NCBI GenBank assembly: GCA_003648875.1
Contig: QMQC01000106.1
Span: 1-6,608 of the forward strand
From: Actinomycetota bacterium
GTDB lineage: Bacteria > Actinomycetota > Acidimicrobiia > Spongiisociales > UBA5794
Direction: 5' to 3'
Length of the DNA: 6,608 nucleotides
The translations under genes were made by a program, and so were the position numbers. The notes under the pieces were generated by a model. The model saw only the letters and a list, made by a program, of their open reading frames with translations. It did not search any database and was not told the origin of the DNA. Below, one piece after another: positions 1 to 6,353 of this stretch; the stretch's first letter is position 1, and every line of letters begins with the position of its first letter.

Positions 1-539
1 CTCTGACTGTTATCAGCGTCGAAGAGATCACCGAGATTGCTGGCAGCAGCGGAACGGTGACCTTGATGTTCACCGACATAGAAGATTCCACCCGTCTTGG
101 GCAACAGCGAGGCGACTCGGTTTGGACCCGGGACATTCAGAGCCATTTCGACGCCGTATCGAACATCGTCGAGGACAACGAAGGGAAGGTCATCAAGACC
201 CTCGGCGACGGCACCATGGCCGCCTTCCCGACCGCTCGCAATGCAGCCGATGCCGCAATAGGGATCGAACGTTCCGGGACTGACGGCGAACTCAGGGTAC
301 GAATCGGGATACACACAGGCGAAGCCATTTCAGTCGGGGGCGACTACGCCGGGCTTGCAGTAGCCAAAGCAGCCCGAGTCACGTCGGCCGCGGCTGGTGG
401 CGAGATCCTCGTCTCGTCTGCGACACGGGAGCTGATCAGCCGATTCGACTACACGTTCGATACCGAACGGGTAGCTGAACTCAAAGGCATCGACGGCACC
501 CACCGCCTATATCCCCTCAGTTGGAAAGAAGCACATTGA
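1..539 (+). CDS. Class III adenylate/guanylate cyclase domain protein, 5' end outside window
   Basis: This is the C-terminal cyclase catalytic domain of a protein that would make cAMP or cGMP from ATP or GTP. The frame is open from base 3 through the left edge, so the GTG at 57 is probably internal and the gene starts upstream. Numbering from that GTG, FTDIE at 5-9 gives the first metal Asp (D7), KTLGDG at 47-52 gives a purine-selecting Lys (K47) and the second metal Asp (D51), and GDY at 95-97 gives the partner Asp (D96). GGEILVS at 114-120 is the usual end of the core. The motif that normally reads V-N-x-A-A-R is V-A-K-A-A-R here (102-107): the transition-state Asn is Ala103, while Arg107 is kept. 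The codon is gcc, so the change is clear in the sequence. Activity may therefore be reduced or lost. The N-terminal partner domain cannot be seen. Confidence 0.88.
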   Translation, partial: LTVISVEEITEIAGSSGTVTLMFTDIEDSTRLGQQRGDSVWTRDIQSHFDAVSNIVEDNEGKVIKTLGDGTMAAFPTARNAADAAIGIERSGTDGELRVRIGIHTGEAISVGGDYAGLAVAKAARVTSAAAGGEILVSSATRELISRFDYTFDTERVAELKGIDGTHRLYPLSWKEAH

Positions 540-800
540 CGGCCTCCATGTTTCGCACTGCAACCGCCCATAACCGGCAATATGTTCGGCTCACAGGGCG
601 AGCATATGTGCCGTTATGGCGCTCTCGTGTTGGATCTGTGGGTCAGGTTCGGCCTGTTCTCTAGGACCCGTCCGTCGGTATTGCTGCGGCAGCTGAAGCC
701 CAGTGACCTGACACGAGTCGCCACCCGTTGACAGATATGCCATTCGGCGAGGACACTAGCCATCGTCAAACGAGCGACATTCAACGGTGCAGGAGTTTTG
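540..800. other. Intergenic region without a recognised gene
   Basis: About 260 bp lie between the cyclase stop and the left tRNA relic. I found no coding frame with family-like sequence and no convincing promoter or terminator. The bases just before 801 (around 786-800) resemble a tRNA D-arm only loosely, and no 5' acceptor strand (AGCGGGG) able to pair with the relic's 3' end is present. The 5' half of the tRNA is therefore missing or decayed beyond recognition. Confidence 0.5.
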
Positions 801-850
801 TCGTCGGGCTTATAGCCCGAAGGTCGCAGGTTCAAATCCTGCCCCCGCTA
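801..850 (+). pseudogene. Truncated initiator-type tRNA (tRNA-fMet) 3' half, left relic
   Basis: The anticodon arm, variable loop, T-arm and 3' acceptor strand of a tRNA are intact here, but the 5' acceptor and D-arm are not. The anticodon stem TCGGG/CCCGA (804-808 with 816-820) has the three G-C pairs typical of initiator tRNA. The variable loop is AGGTC, the T-stem GCAGG/CCTGC (826-830 with 838-842) closes a TTCAAAT loop, and the acceptor strand CCCCGCT is at 843-849. The loop is CTTATAG (809-815), so the anticodon position reads TAT rather than the initiator CAT. No CCA is encoded; CGA follows A850. The overall pattern matches tRNA-fMet by recall of the consensus. With no 5' acceptor strand it cannot fold into a complete tRNA, so I call it a relic, possibly an attachment-site remnant. 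Bases 816-862 match 6562-6608 at 41 of 47 positions. Confidence 0.75.
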
Positions 851-853
851 CGA

Positions 854-892
854 AGAAAACCCTTGGGATACCTACATTCCTGAGGGTTTTCT
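854..892 (+). terminator. Terminator-like hairpin behind the left tRNA relic
   Basis: AGAAAACCCT (854-863) and AGGGTTTTCT (883-892) form a perfect 10-bp inverted repeat around a 19-nt loop. It lies only 3 nt past the tRNA discriminator base, where tRNA terminators normally sit. The four T residues belong to the stem itself, and no separate downstream T-run is seen. It probably came along with the original tRNA gene. Confidence 0.55.
872..890 (+). repeat. 19-bp direct repeat, copy 1 (in the tRNA terminator)
   Basis: CTACATTCCTGAGGGTTTT occurs here, covering the loop and right arm of the terminator-like hairpin, and again without mismatch at 2738-2756. Base 871 is C and base 2737 is T, and the 3' sides diverge after the T-run, so the exact match is 19 bases. 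Such a match is very unlikely by chance in 6.6 kb. Confidence 0.8.
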
Positions 893-1121
893 CGTGTTGG
901 AAGTGGCCCATTTCGGTACTCTGATGACGAACTGATGACAAACGGTTGGAGAACTCCCGTTGTCGCTTACCGTCGAGGAAGTCGGGTGGGGACGGCGCGT
1001 TCGATTGGTGCCCACTCTCCGCAGTCGGATTGAGTGTGCTCCAGGGCGCAAACGGGATGCCCTCTGAAACCACGAAAGCCAATGGGCTGAGCCAGCGAGA
1101 GCGCGACGCCAGGTTGTCTCT
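893..1121. other. Intergenic region behind the tRNA relic and the SDR gene
   Basis: These 229 bp separate the terminator-like hairpin from the stop of the minus-strand SDR gene. CTGATGAC occurs twice in close succession near 921-939, and a short AACGG/CCGTT pairing lies at 941-961; neither resembles a known site. No coding frame here has family-like sequence. If the left relic is an old attachment site, this is the first DNA inside the element, yet no integrase end is visible. Confidence 0.4.
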
Positions 1122-2564
1122 TTACTCTGCTCTTCCGGCTCCCTTGGCAATCCTTCTCATCATCGGACCGAAGATCAGACCGTGGGCCGGTTTCATGGTG
1201 TACCAATAGAGACGGCCCGCTAATCCACGGGGGTAGAAACGAGCTATCTGCGTGAGGGTCCGCGACTCCTCATCATCTGTGATGGTCCACTCGAGCCACG
1301 CCTCACCCGGGACCCTCATCTCCGCACGCAACAGGAGGTGGCGGTCCTTCTCGATGGCAGCCACACGCCAGAAATCGAGGGCTTCACCCGTTCTGAGTTC
1401 GGCCGGGTGCCGCCGATTGCGCCGCAGGCCGAAGCCGCCGACCAGTTGGTCGAGCCAACCCCGGACGTGCCAGGCCCAACCTGCCGAGTAGTACCCAACG
1501 TCTCCGCCGATGCGGGTGAAGGCTCGGAACAGATCGCCGGCAGTGGCAAGGGTGGTCACTTGTCGCTCGTCCGTATACACCTTCCCGCCCGTCCACTGGG
1601 GATCGGTCGGGAGAGGAGCCGCGGGATACGTGACGGCGTCGGACCATCTGGTCTCAACTTCGAGATGGCTGGTGCGATACAGCGCCCTTCGCACGGCTTC
1701 CTCATAGGTGAACGGTTTGAAGTCTGGAAGGATGTCCCCGATCGTGTCTTGTTCGACGATCGTGTGATCGCCGAGAGAATCGATGAGCGTTTTGGTAATC
1801 GATATGGGCAGCGGCGTGACCGATGCCACCCACCACGCTGAAACAGCCGCACCGACCGGAGGAAAACGAACCATACGCCGGTTGGTGAGCCCAGCTTCCT
1901 GAGCATAGATCCGCATCATCTGCTCATAAGTGAGCACCTCGGGGCCGCCGAGTTCGATGATCCGGTGACCTTCGTCCGGAAACTCGATGATGTCGGTCAA
2001 TACCTCGAGTACATTGCGAACCGCAATCGGCTGGGTTGGTGTTTGTGTCCATGAGGGAGTGACCATCACCGGAAGAACTTCCGCAAGATAGCGGATCATC
2101 TCGAAGGTGACTGATCCGGAACCGATGACCGCAGAAGTGCGGATTTCCGTGACAGGTGTGTCCCCGGTCCTCAAAACGCGTCCGATTTCATGTCGAACGG
2201 CGAGATATCGGGAGATACCCCCAGAAGTCGAGCCGAGGCCGGAAAGATAGACGACACGTCCAACCCCGGCTTGGGACGCAGCGTCTCGCATGTTCGTCGC
2301 GGCGGTCCTGTCTCTATCGGCCGCTTGGCCAATGCTTATTGGGCGTGCGAGGTTGTAAACGACGTCGCACCCTTCGTGGGCAAGCGCCAATGCATCTGGG
2401 TCCAACATTGAACCCTCCATAGCGGTTACCCGACCGCGCCAGCGATAACCGTCGACGCGAGAAAGTTGATGGGTGAGGCACCGGACTTCGTGCCCTGTGT
2501 CGAGAAGGCGGGAAACGAGTCTCCCACCCACGTAACCGGTAGCGCCTGTTACCAGTACCCGCAT
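1122..2564 (-). CDS. Atypical SDR NAD(P)-binding protein with C-terminal DUF2867
   Basis: This 480-residue protein joins an N-terminal Rossmann domain to a C-terminal DUF2867 domain, a complete architecture of normal length for the family (E. coli YbjT is comparable, from memory). The dinucleotide motif TGATGYVG spans residues 6-13. NLARPI at 71-76 and VVYLSGLG at 104-111 follow at the expected Rossmann positions. The region around 120-180 (SRYLAVRHEIG, then EIRTSAVIGSGS, FEMIRYL and LPVMVTP) is the signature of the atypical NmrA-like SDR branch. The classical YxxxK catalytic pair is not evident, so a binding or poorly defined oxidoreductase role is more likely than a standard dehydrogenase. 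DUF2867 covers roughly 325-475, with a Gly/Trp-rich stretch at 354-371 and FYPRGLAGRLYW at 443-454. The ATG start is preceded by a modest GAGG with a 4-nt gap. It is transcribed away from the racemase operon, and its substrate is unknown. Confidence 0.88.
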   Translation of the reverse strand: MRVLVTGATGYVGGRLVSRLLDTGHEVRCLTHQLSRVDGYRWRGRVTAMEGSMLDPDALALAHEGCDVVYNLARPISIGQAADRDRTAATNMRDAASQAGVGRVVYLSGLGSTSGGISRYLAVRHEIGRVLRTGDTPVTEIRTSAVIGSGSVTFEMIRYLAEVLPVMVTPSWTQTPTQPIAVRNVLEVLTDIIEFPDEGHRIIELGGPEVLTYEQMMRIYAQEAGLTNRRMVRFPPVGAAVSAWWVASVTPLPISITKTLIDSLGDHTIVEQDTIGDILPDFKPFTYEEAVRRALYRTSHLEVETRWSDAVTYPAAPLPTDPQWTGGKVYTDERQVTTLATAGDLFRAFTRIGGDVGYYSAGWAWHVRGWLDQLVGGFGLRRNRRHPAELRTGEALDFWRVAAIEKDRHLLLRAEMRVPGEAWLEWTITDDEESRTLTQIARFYPRGLAGRLYWYTMKPAHGLIFGPMMRRIAKGAGRAE

Positions 2565-2737
2565 CGTGCCTCAGCGGGTTTCGTTCGTGCAGCGGGCCGA
2601 ATACTGGTTCATCAACCGAACAAAGTAGCAGCCTGGTGTCAAATGAAAGCCATAAACGTACGCGAGGTCTGGTGAGCTTCGACGGTTGCTGCGAGATCGA
2701 TGCCGCTGGGCATGCCCGCAGGGGAGTTGCGTGGTCT

Positions 2738-2756
2738 CTACATTCCTGAGGGTTTT
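2738..2756 (+). repeat. 19-bp direct repeat, copy 2 (upstream of the racemase operon)
   Basis: This is an exact copy of 872-890, but without the rest of the tRNA tail: the left hairpin arm and the tRNA arms are not recognisable upstream. It therefore cannot form the terminator hairpin seen at copy 1. It may mark a recombination junction, or it may be an isolated recruited sequence. It sits where the operon's promoter or leader would be. Confidence 0.75.
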
Positions 2757-2824
2757 GCTCATTCTGGCGTCTGAACTGTGCTGTTAGTGTTCTGCTATCG
2801 CTGTCGCAGAGTACCGAACGTCTC

Positions 2825-2829
2825 AGGAG
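2825..2829 (+). promoter_or_regulatory. Ribosome binding site of the hydantoin racemase gene
   Basis: AGGAG stands 4 nt before the ATG at 2834. It supports this start, and the protein then begins with the family's usual IVVINPNST strand. Confidence 0.7.
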
Positions 2830-2833
2830 TCCC

Positions 2834-3475
2834 ATGGATCCGATCGTGGTCATCAACCCGAATTCGACGGTCCGGATCAGCGATCAGATTGCAGCCGCCA
2901 TCGAACCGGTCGTACCACCTGCGCTAGTACGGGTGTTGACATCTACCGGGGGACCGATTGCGATCGAGAGCGATCAGGATGTGCTCGACGCCGTTGAGCC
3001 GATGATCGAACTGGCACAGTCCCAGCAAGCCTCAGCCTTCGTTGTCGCCTGCTTCTCTGACCCTGGCGTCGACGAACTCCGTTCCACCGTTGACGCACCT
3101 TGCTTTGGGATTGCGGAGTGCGCGGTTCTGACGGCCATGGCGCAGGCTCGCAAAGTAGGGATTGTCTCGAGCGTAGATGCGTCGCCTGGAAGACACGAGC
3201 GGTATTGGCGCCGTCTCGGCCTTTCGGGCCGCATTGTGTCCGACCTTTCAATCGGACGAGGCGTGCTCGATCTCGAAGGTCCCGAAGCGTTCGCAGACGC
3301 TCTTGCCACTGCCCGTGCTGTGGTTGCAGCGGGTGCTGAAGTCGTGGTGCTCGGGTGCACGGGCCTCTCCCACGTTCGATCAAGTCTCGAACTCGCACTC
3401 AGGGTTCCCGTCGTGGACCCGTCCCAGGCTGCGGCCTCGATGGCTCTCTCGGTTCTCAAGTCGAAGGAGGCGTGA
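2834..3475 (+). CDS. Hydantoin racemase-like Asp/Glu racemase
   Basis: This 213-residue protein belongs to the cofactor-independent Asp/Glu/hydantoin racemase superfamily, which moves a proton at a carbon next to a carbonyl using two cysteines. Its likely role is to interconvert the D and L forms of 5-monosubstituted hydantoins in the cytoplasm. The N-terminal INPNST (7-12) is characteristic of hydantoin and allantoin racemases. The two catalytic cysteines are present in their usual settings: C73 in VVACFSDPG and C175 in VLGCTGLSH. VPVVDPSQAA (191-200) is the typical C-terminal strand. Length is close to the family norm, with no hydrophobic leader. It is the first gene of the operon; its stop directly abuts the next ATG, and a hydantoinase follows two genes later, which supports the hydantoin assignment. 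Allantoin racemase is a possible alternative, and other superfamily members such as arylmalonate decarboxylase or maleate isomerase are less likely. Confidence 0.85.
   Translation: MDPIVVINPNSTVRISDQIAAAIEPVVPPALVRVLTSTGGPIAIESDQDVLDAVEPMIELAQSQQASAFVVACFSDPGVDELRSTVDAPCFGIAECAVLTAMAQARKVGIVSSVDASPGRHERYWRRLGLSGRIVSDLSIGRGVLDLEGPEAFADALATARAVVAAGAEVVVLGCTGLSHVRSSLELALRVPVVDPSQAAASMALSVLKSKEA
3464..3470 (+). promoter_or_regulatory. Strong ribosome binding site of the DapA-family gene
   Basis: AAGGAGG lies inside the last codons of the racemase gene, 5 nt before the ATG at 3476. With the TGA and ATG directly adjacent, it shows that the two genes are translated from one message and fixes the second start. 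Confidence 0.8.
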
Positions 3476-4417
3476 ATGACTGAACCAACGATGCCGAGGT
3501 CAGGGCTGGTCGCTGTTGCGGTGACACCGATGCTCCCTCGAGGAGATGTGGACAGGGAGTCCCTCGCCACTCTGATGGACTTCTATGTTGCGTGCAGATC
3601 CACGGGCGTTGCCTTGCTCGGCGTGATGGGTGAAGCCAATCGGATGACGGACCGTGCTGCCAAAGACCTGATCGTGCTTGCCCTTGAGGCCCTTGACGGC
3701 AGGGTCCCAGTGATCGTTGGAGTGTCAGACGACTCGCTCGCAAGAGTCGCGGAACTCTCGTGCTTCGCTGCTGATGCAGGCGCCGCAGGCGTATTGCTGC
3801 AACCGTTGCGAGGGTCCGCCGGTGACAGGGCGGTCGCTGGCTATTTCCGACGGGCAGAGGATGCGATCGGAGTCGGAATCCCTATCTGCGTTCAGGACTT
3901 CCCCAAGGCCAGCGGTGTGCAGATCTCGCTCGATGCATGGCGGATGATCGTGGACTCGTGTTCCTCGGTTCAGATGCTCAAGGCGGAGTCTGAACCCGGC
4001 CTGGAGAAGCTGAGCGCGATCAGGTCTGCGGAGGAATCCGGGCTGCGGAGGGTCACGATCCTCACCGGCAACAATGGCATCCACCTGGTACAAGAGCTTG
4101 ACAGGGGCGCAGACGGCGCCATGACAGGGTTTGCCTTTCCGGATGTTCTGGCTCGCGTGATGCAGTTGTTCTCCCAAGGAGACATCGACGATGCGGCCGA
4201 TCTCTTCGACGACTATCTGCCCGTCAACCGGCATGAGCTCCGTATGGGCATATCGGTTCGCAAGGAGATTCTCCGGCGACGAGGGGCAATGAAGCATTCC
4301 TCGGCGAGATACCCTGCACCCGAACTCTCGGACCACAGCATGGATGAACTCACCAAACTCCTCGACCGATTGGAACGGAGAACAGGAACCCCGATCGGTA
4401 GGATTGTGGGCGTTTGA
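3476..4417 (+). CDS. DapA-family (DHDPS/NAL) class I aldolase-like protein, non-canonical active site
   Basis: This 313-residue TIM-barrel protein belongs to the dihydrodipicolinate synthase / N-acetylneuraminate lyase family, whose members form a Schiff base between a lysine and a 2-oxo acid such as pyruvate. The lysine is K169 in MLKAE. The Gly-x-x-Gly-Glu loop is G49-V-M-G-E53, so the two threonines of true DHDPS are Val and Met. The usual YNxP segment reads Q140-D-F-P143, placing Gln where the catalytic Tyr normally is. The Arg that binds the substrate carboxylate in DHDPS is Ala145 by this alignment. Family features after the lysine (LTGNN at 196-200, GADGAMTGFAFPD at 211-223) are kept. 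It is therefore unlikely to make lysine precursors and more likely to be a catabolic aldolase or dehydratase. Its place between a racemase and a hydantoinase suggests it acts on a hydantoin, its precursor or its ring-opened product; that is inference. Confidence 0.82.
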   Translation: MTEPTMPRSGLVAVAVTPMLPRGDVDRESLATLMDFYVACRSTGVALLGVMGEANRMTDRAAKDLIVLALEALDGRVPVIVGVSDDSLARVAELSCFAADAGAAGVLLQPLRGSAGDRAVAGYFRRAEDAIGVGIPICVQDFPKASGVQISLDAWRMIVDSCSSVQMLKAESEPGLEKLSAIRSAEESGLRRVTILTGNNGIHLVQELDRGADGAMTGFAFPDVLARVMQLFSQGDIDDAADLFDDYLPVNRHELRMGISVRKEILRRRGAMKHSSARYPAPELSDHSMDELTKLLDRLERRTGTPIGRIVGV

Positions 4418-4418
4418 G

Positions 4419-5786
4419 TTGTCTGTCGATCTCATTGTCCGCAACGCACGGGTCGGCTCGAATCCTGACATCGTTACCGACATCGCTGTCTCAGACGGGA
4501 TAGTGCAGGAACTCGGCGCAGCTGCGGCGTCTGGCGATACCGAGATCGACGCACTGGGGGCTCTCGTCACGCCCGGTGGTGTCGACCCGCACTGCCACAT
4601 GGCGCAAATATCTTCAACGGGCGTGCCGACGGACGACGACATCCACTCGGGCACGTGGTCTGCAATCAATGGCGGGACAACCACGGTTGGAGCCTTTGCG
4701 GTCCAGCATCGGGGGGATCAGGTAAGGGATGTCGTGAACGCGATGGTCGATCGGGTGAGTCGAGAGGCCGTTGCCGACGTCGCTCTCCACCTGATCCTCA
4801 CCGAGTGGAGCGAGTCGATCAAGTCCGATCTCGATTGGGTCCTCGATCGGGGAATTGTGTCGCTCAAGATCTTCACCACATACGACCGCCTGCGCCTCGC
4901 ACCCGACGCGGTCATCGATGCCATGGCGGCTGCGGGACGCCACGGAATGTCGATCATGGTCCATGCAGAGGACGACGTGATGATCACTGAGGGGCGATCA
5001 CGAGCGATCGCCACAGGACTGACGGACGCGAGGGGTCATCAGGAATCTCACAGCCGCCTCGCTGAAAGTGCGGGCGTTGCCGAAGCGTTGAGGTTCGCCG
5101 ACCGCGCGGATGTCCCCATCTATCTCGTGCACATTTCCACGGCCGGAAGCCTCGACGAGATCAGGTCGGCCAGGTCGAAAGGTGCTGCGGTCACGGTCGA
5201 ATCCTGCCCACACTATCTCTGGCTCGACGAGGCGCTCCTTCAAGGGGACCTGACCACCACAGCTGCGTTCATGTCGAGTCCGCCGCTTCGCGGGGCGGAG
5301 GACCGCGAGGCACTGTGGGCAGCGCTTGTTGCCGGAGAGATAGACGTTGTTGCCTCGGACCACTCGCCGTATCGGATGGATGCTGGGAAGCTCCCGAACG
5401 GAAACGCAACGGTATTCACAGAGGTTGCCAACGGAATGCCCGGCGTGGAGATGAGGATGCCGCTGATGATGTCGGCAGTTGCAGATGGAAGACTCACGCT
5501 CGAAAGAGCGCTGGAGGCATGCTGCACGACACCCGCGCAGTTTCTTGGCGTCTATCCCCAGAAGGGTGCCCTGCTTCCGGGATCCGATGCTGATCTGGTC
5601 ATCTGGGACACGGGTGTGGAGCGGACGGTCCACCACAGGGATCTACACGATGCGGTCGACTACACACCGTATGAGGGTCTCAGAGTCACGACGTGGCCCT
5701 CACAGGTTCTGTTTCGGGGCCAGCCGGTCGGGCGGTCATCCTCACCGGGATCTGCAAGCTATCTGAAGCGTCAGGTCTCGTCGTAG
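4419..5786 (+). CDS. D-hydantoinase / dihydropyrimidinase
   Basis: This 455-residue cytoplasmic amidohydrolase would hydrolyse the cyclic amide of 5-substituted hydantoins or dihydropyrimidines, giving N-carbamoyl amino acids. All expected active-site residues are visible: H58 and H60 (DPHCH), the metal-bridging carboxylated K150 (SLKIF), Y155, H182 (VHAED), H238 (VHIS) and D314 (ASDHSPY). These positions nearly coincide with those of characterised D-hydantoinases. NGMPGVEMRMPL (338-349), KGALLPGSDADLVIWD (382-397) and VDYTPYEGLRV (413-423) complete the family pattern. I chose the TTG at 4419, one base after the upstream stop, because SVDLIVRNARV is the standard first strand. An in-frame ATG at 4344 would add 25 unrelated residues overlapping the previous gene. 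No strong Shine-Dalgarno precedes the TTG, so coupled translation is likely. Allantoinase is less likely given the hydantoinase-like Tyr and length. No carbamoylase follows. Confidence 0.88.
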   Translation: MSVDLIVRNARVGSNPDIVTDIAVSDGIVQELGAAAASGDTEIDALGALVTPGGVDPHCHMAQISSTGVPTDDDIHSGTWSAINGGTTTVGAFAVQHRGDQVRDVVNAMVDRVSREAVADVALHLILTEWSESIKSDLDWVLDRGIVSLKIFTTYDRLRLAPDAVIDAMAAAGRHGMSIMVHAEDDVMITEGRSRAIATGLTDARGHQESHSRLAESAGVAEALRFADRADVPIYLVHISTAGSLDEIRSARSKGAAVTVESCPHYLWLDEALLQGDLTTTAAFMSSPPLRGAEDREALWAALVAGEIDVVASDHSPYRMDAGKLPNGNATVFTEVANGMPGVEMRMPLMMSAVADGRLTLERALEACCTTPAQFLGVYPQKGALLPGSDADLVIWDTGVERTVHHRDLHDAVDYTPYEGLRVTTWPSQVLFRGQPVGRSSSPGSASYLKRQVSS

Positions 5787-5861
5787 ATCGCGGATTTCGG
5801 CGATTCATACATGTTCCGGGCAGCAGACGGGTGCCGCGGGAGTGCTGTCGTCGACGCCGGA

Positions 5862-6353
5862 TCAGGGAAGCCGAGACGAAATCAGCTCGGCCATCTTGAG
5901 CAAATCGGCGTCAGATACGCGACCCGTGATTCGAGTGACGCTCGCCGTCCAGTTGTCTTGGAGGAAGTTCACGTCCCCCTCTTTGGTCCAGGCGTCTTCA
6001 CCGAGACCTTCGAGGGTCTCGCCAGTCCGAGCAGCACTACCCGGCTCGGCGAAGAAGACTTCGCCGTCGTACACCTGCACGAAGACGCTGTTGGGCGACC
6101 CGTCGACCTGGTAGAGGCATGTCACCGGATCGGGTTTGCCATCGATTCCGTCGGACGGAGCAGCCGAGACTGTGCCACCGAGCCACTGCTCCGCTTCCTG
6201 AGCACTGACGAGCGAGCATCGGTCGAGATCCCGATCTCCCAGTCCGAGAACATCTTCGCCACCATCCCCGTTTCCGCAGGCTGTGGCGACCAACGCAAGC
6301 GCCAGGGTCGCGAGCACTGCACTGAGACGGTTCATGGAACTCTGTTTCCGCAT
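5862..6353 (-). CDS. Small secreted lipoprotein, DUF3558-like
   Basis: This 163-residue protein begins with a basic stretch and a hydrophobic helix ending in LVATAC, a lipobox that places the lipid-modified cysteine at C26. It should be anchored to the outer face of the cytoplasmic membrane. An acidic, Gly-rich linker (27-45) leads to a domain with two further cysteines, C46 (RCSLVS) and C79 (VTCLYQ), which could form a disulfide. GLGEDAW at 117-123 and the overall pattern resemble actinobacterial DUF3558 lipoproteins; I give that as a resemblance only. Function is unknown. Two starts are possible, ATG at 6353 or ATG at 6335 (MNRLSAV). Neither has a good ribosome binding site, and a -10-like TAGTAT on the minus strand (6361-6366) would favour the shorter form. 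The gene is convergent with the hydantoinase, 75 bp away, and nothing links it to that pathway. Confidence 0.78.
   Translation of the reverse strand: MRKQSSMNRLSAVLATLALALVATACGNGDGGEDVLGLGDRDLDRCSLVSAQEAEQWLGGTVSAAPSDGIDGKPDPVTCLYQVDGSPNSVFVQVYDGEVFFAEPGSAARTGETLEGLGEDAWTKEGDVNFLQDNWTASVTRITGRVSDADLLKMAELISSRLP

Larger units (their letters stand above)
2565..2833. other. Divergent intergenic region between the SDR gene and the racemase operon
   Basis: About 270 bp serve as the upstream region for genes on both strands, so promoters for both should be here. On the minus strand a perfect TTGACA (the complement of 2637-2642) lies about 75 bp before the SDR start, but no good -10 stands 16-18 bp from it. 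On the plus strand I see no -35/-10 pair I would defend before 2834. The region also carries copy 2 of the 19-bp repeat, 77 bp before the operon start. No operator palindrome or riboswitch-like structure was recognised. Confidence 0.4.

Noticed and set aside
614..835. Minus-strand open frame beginning MNLRPSGYKPD
   Set aside because: This is another common false peptide from the same tRNA antisense in a different frame. It is not a gene.
801..850. Functional tRNA-Ile(UAU) gene
   Set aside because: The anticodon position would read TAT, but no 5' acceptor strand or D-arm pairs with the 3' half, and the stem pattern is that of initiator tRNA.
810..1082. Minus-strand open frame ending in AGAGFEPATFGL
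   Set aside because: That peptide is the well-known false translation of the antisense of a tRNA 3' end; here it lies over the tRNA relic. The rest of the frame has no family-like sequence.
1338..1841. 167-residue plus-strand frame inside the SDR gene
   Set aside because: It lies opposite the DUF2867 and linker part of a protein with full-length family similarity and has no motifs of its own.
3476..4417. True lysine-pathway dihydrodipicolinate synthase (dapA)
   Set aside because: The Thr-Thr, Tyr and substrate-binding Arg positions are all replaced, and the neighbours are hydantoin enzymes, not lysine-pathway genes.
3725..4684. 319-residue antisense frame across the DapA-like and hydantoinase genes
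   Set aside because: It lies opposite two genes with clear family motifs, spans their junction, and shows no recognisable domain. It is a product of high GC.
4998..5636. 212-residue antisense frame inside the hydantoinase gene
   Set aside because: It is opposite the best-supported part of the hydantoinase, including D314, and has no motifs or ribosome binding site.
5787..5861. Terminator between the convergent hydantoinase and lipoprotein genes
   Set aside because: Only a 5-bp ATCGC/GCGAT pairing with an 8-nt loop is visible near 5786-5804, without a T-run. That is too weak to call.
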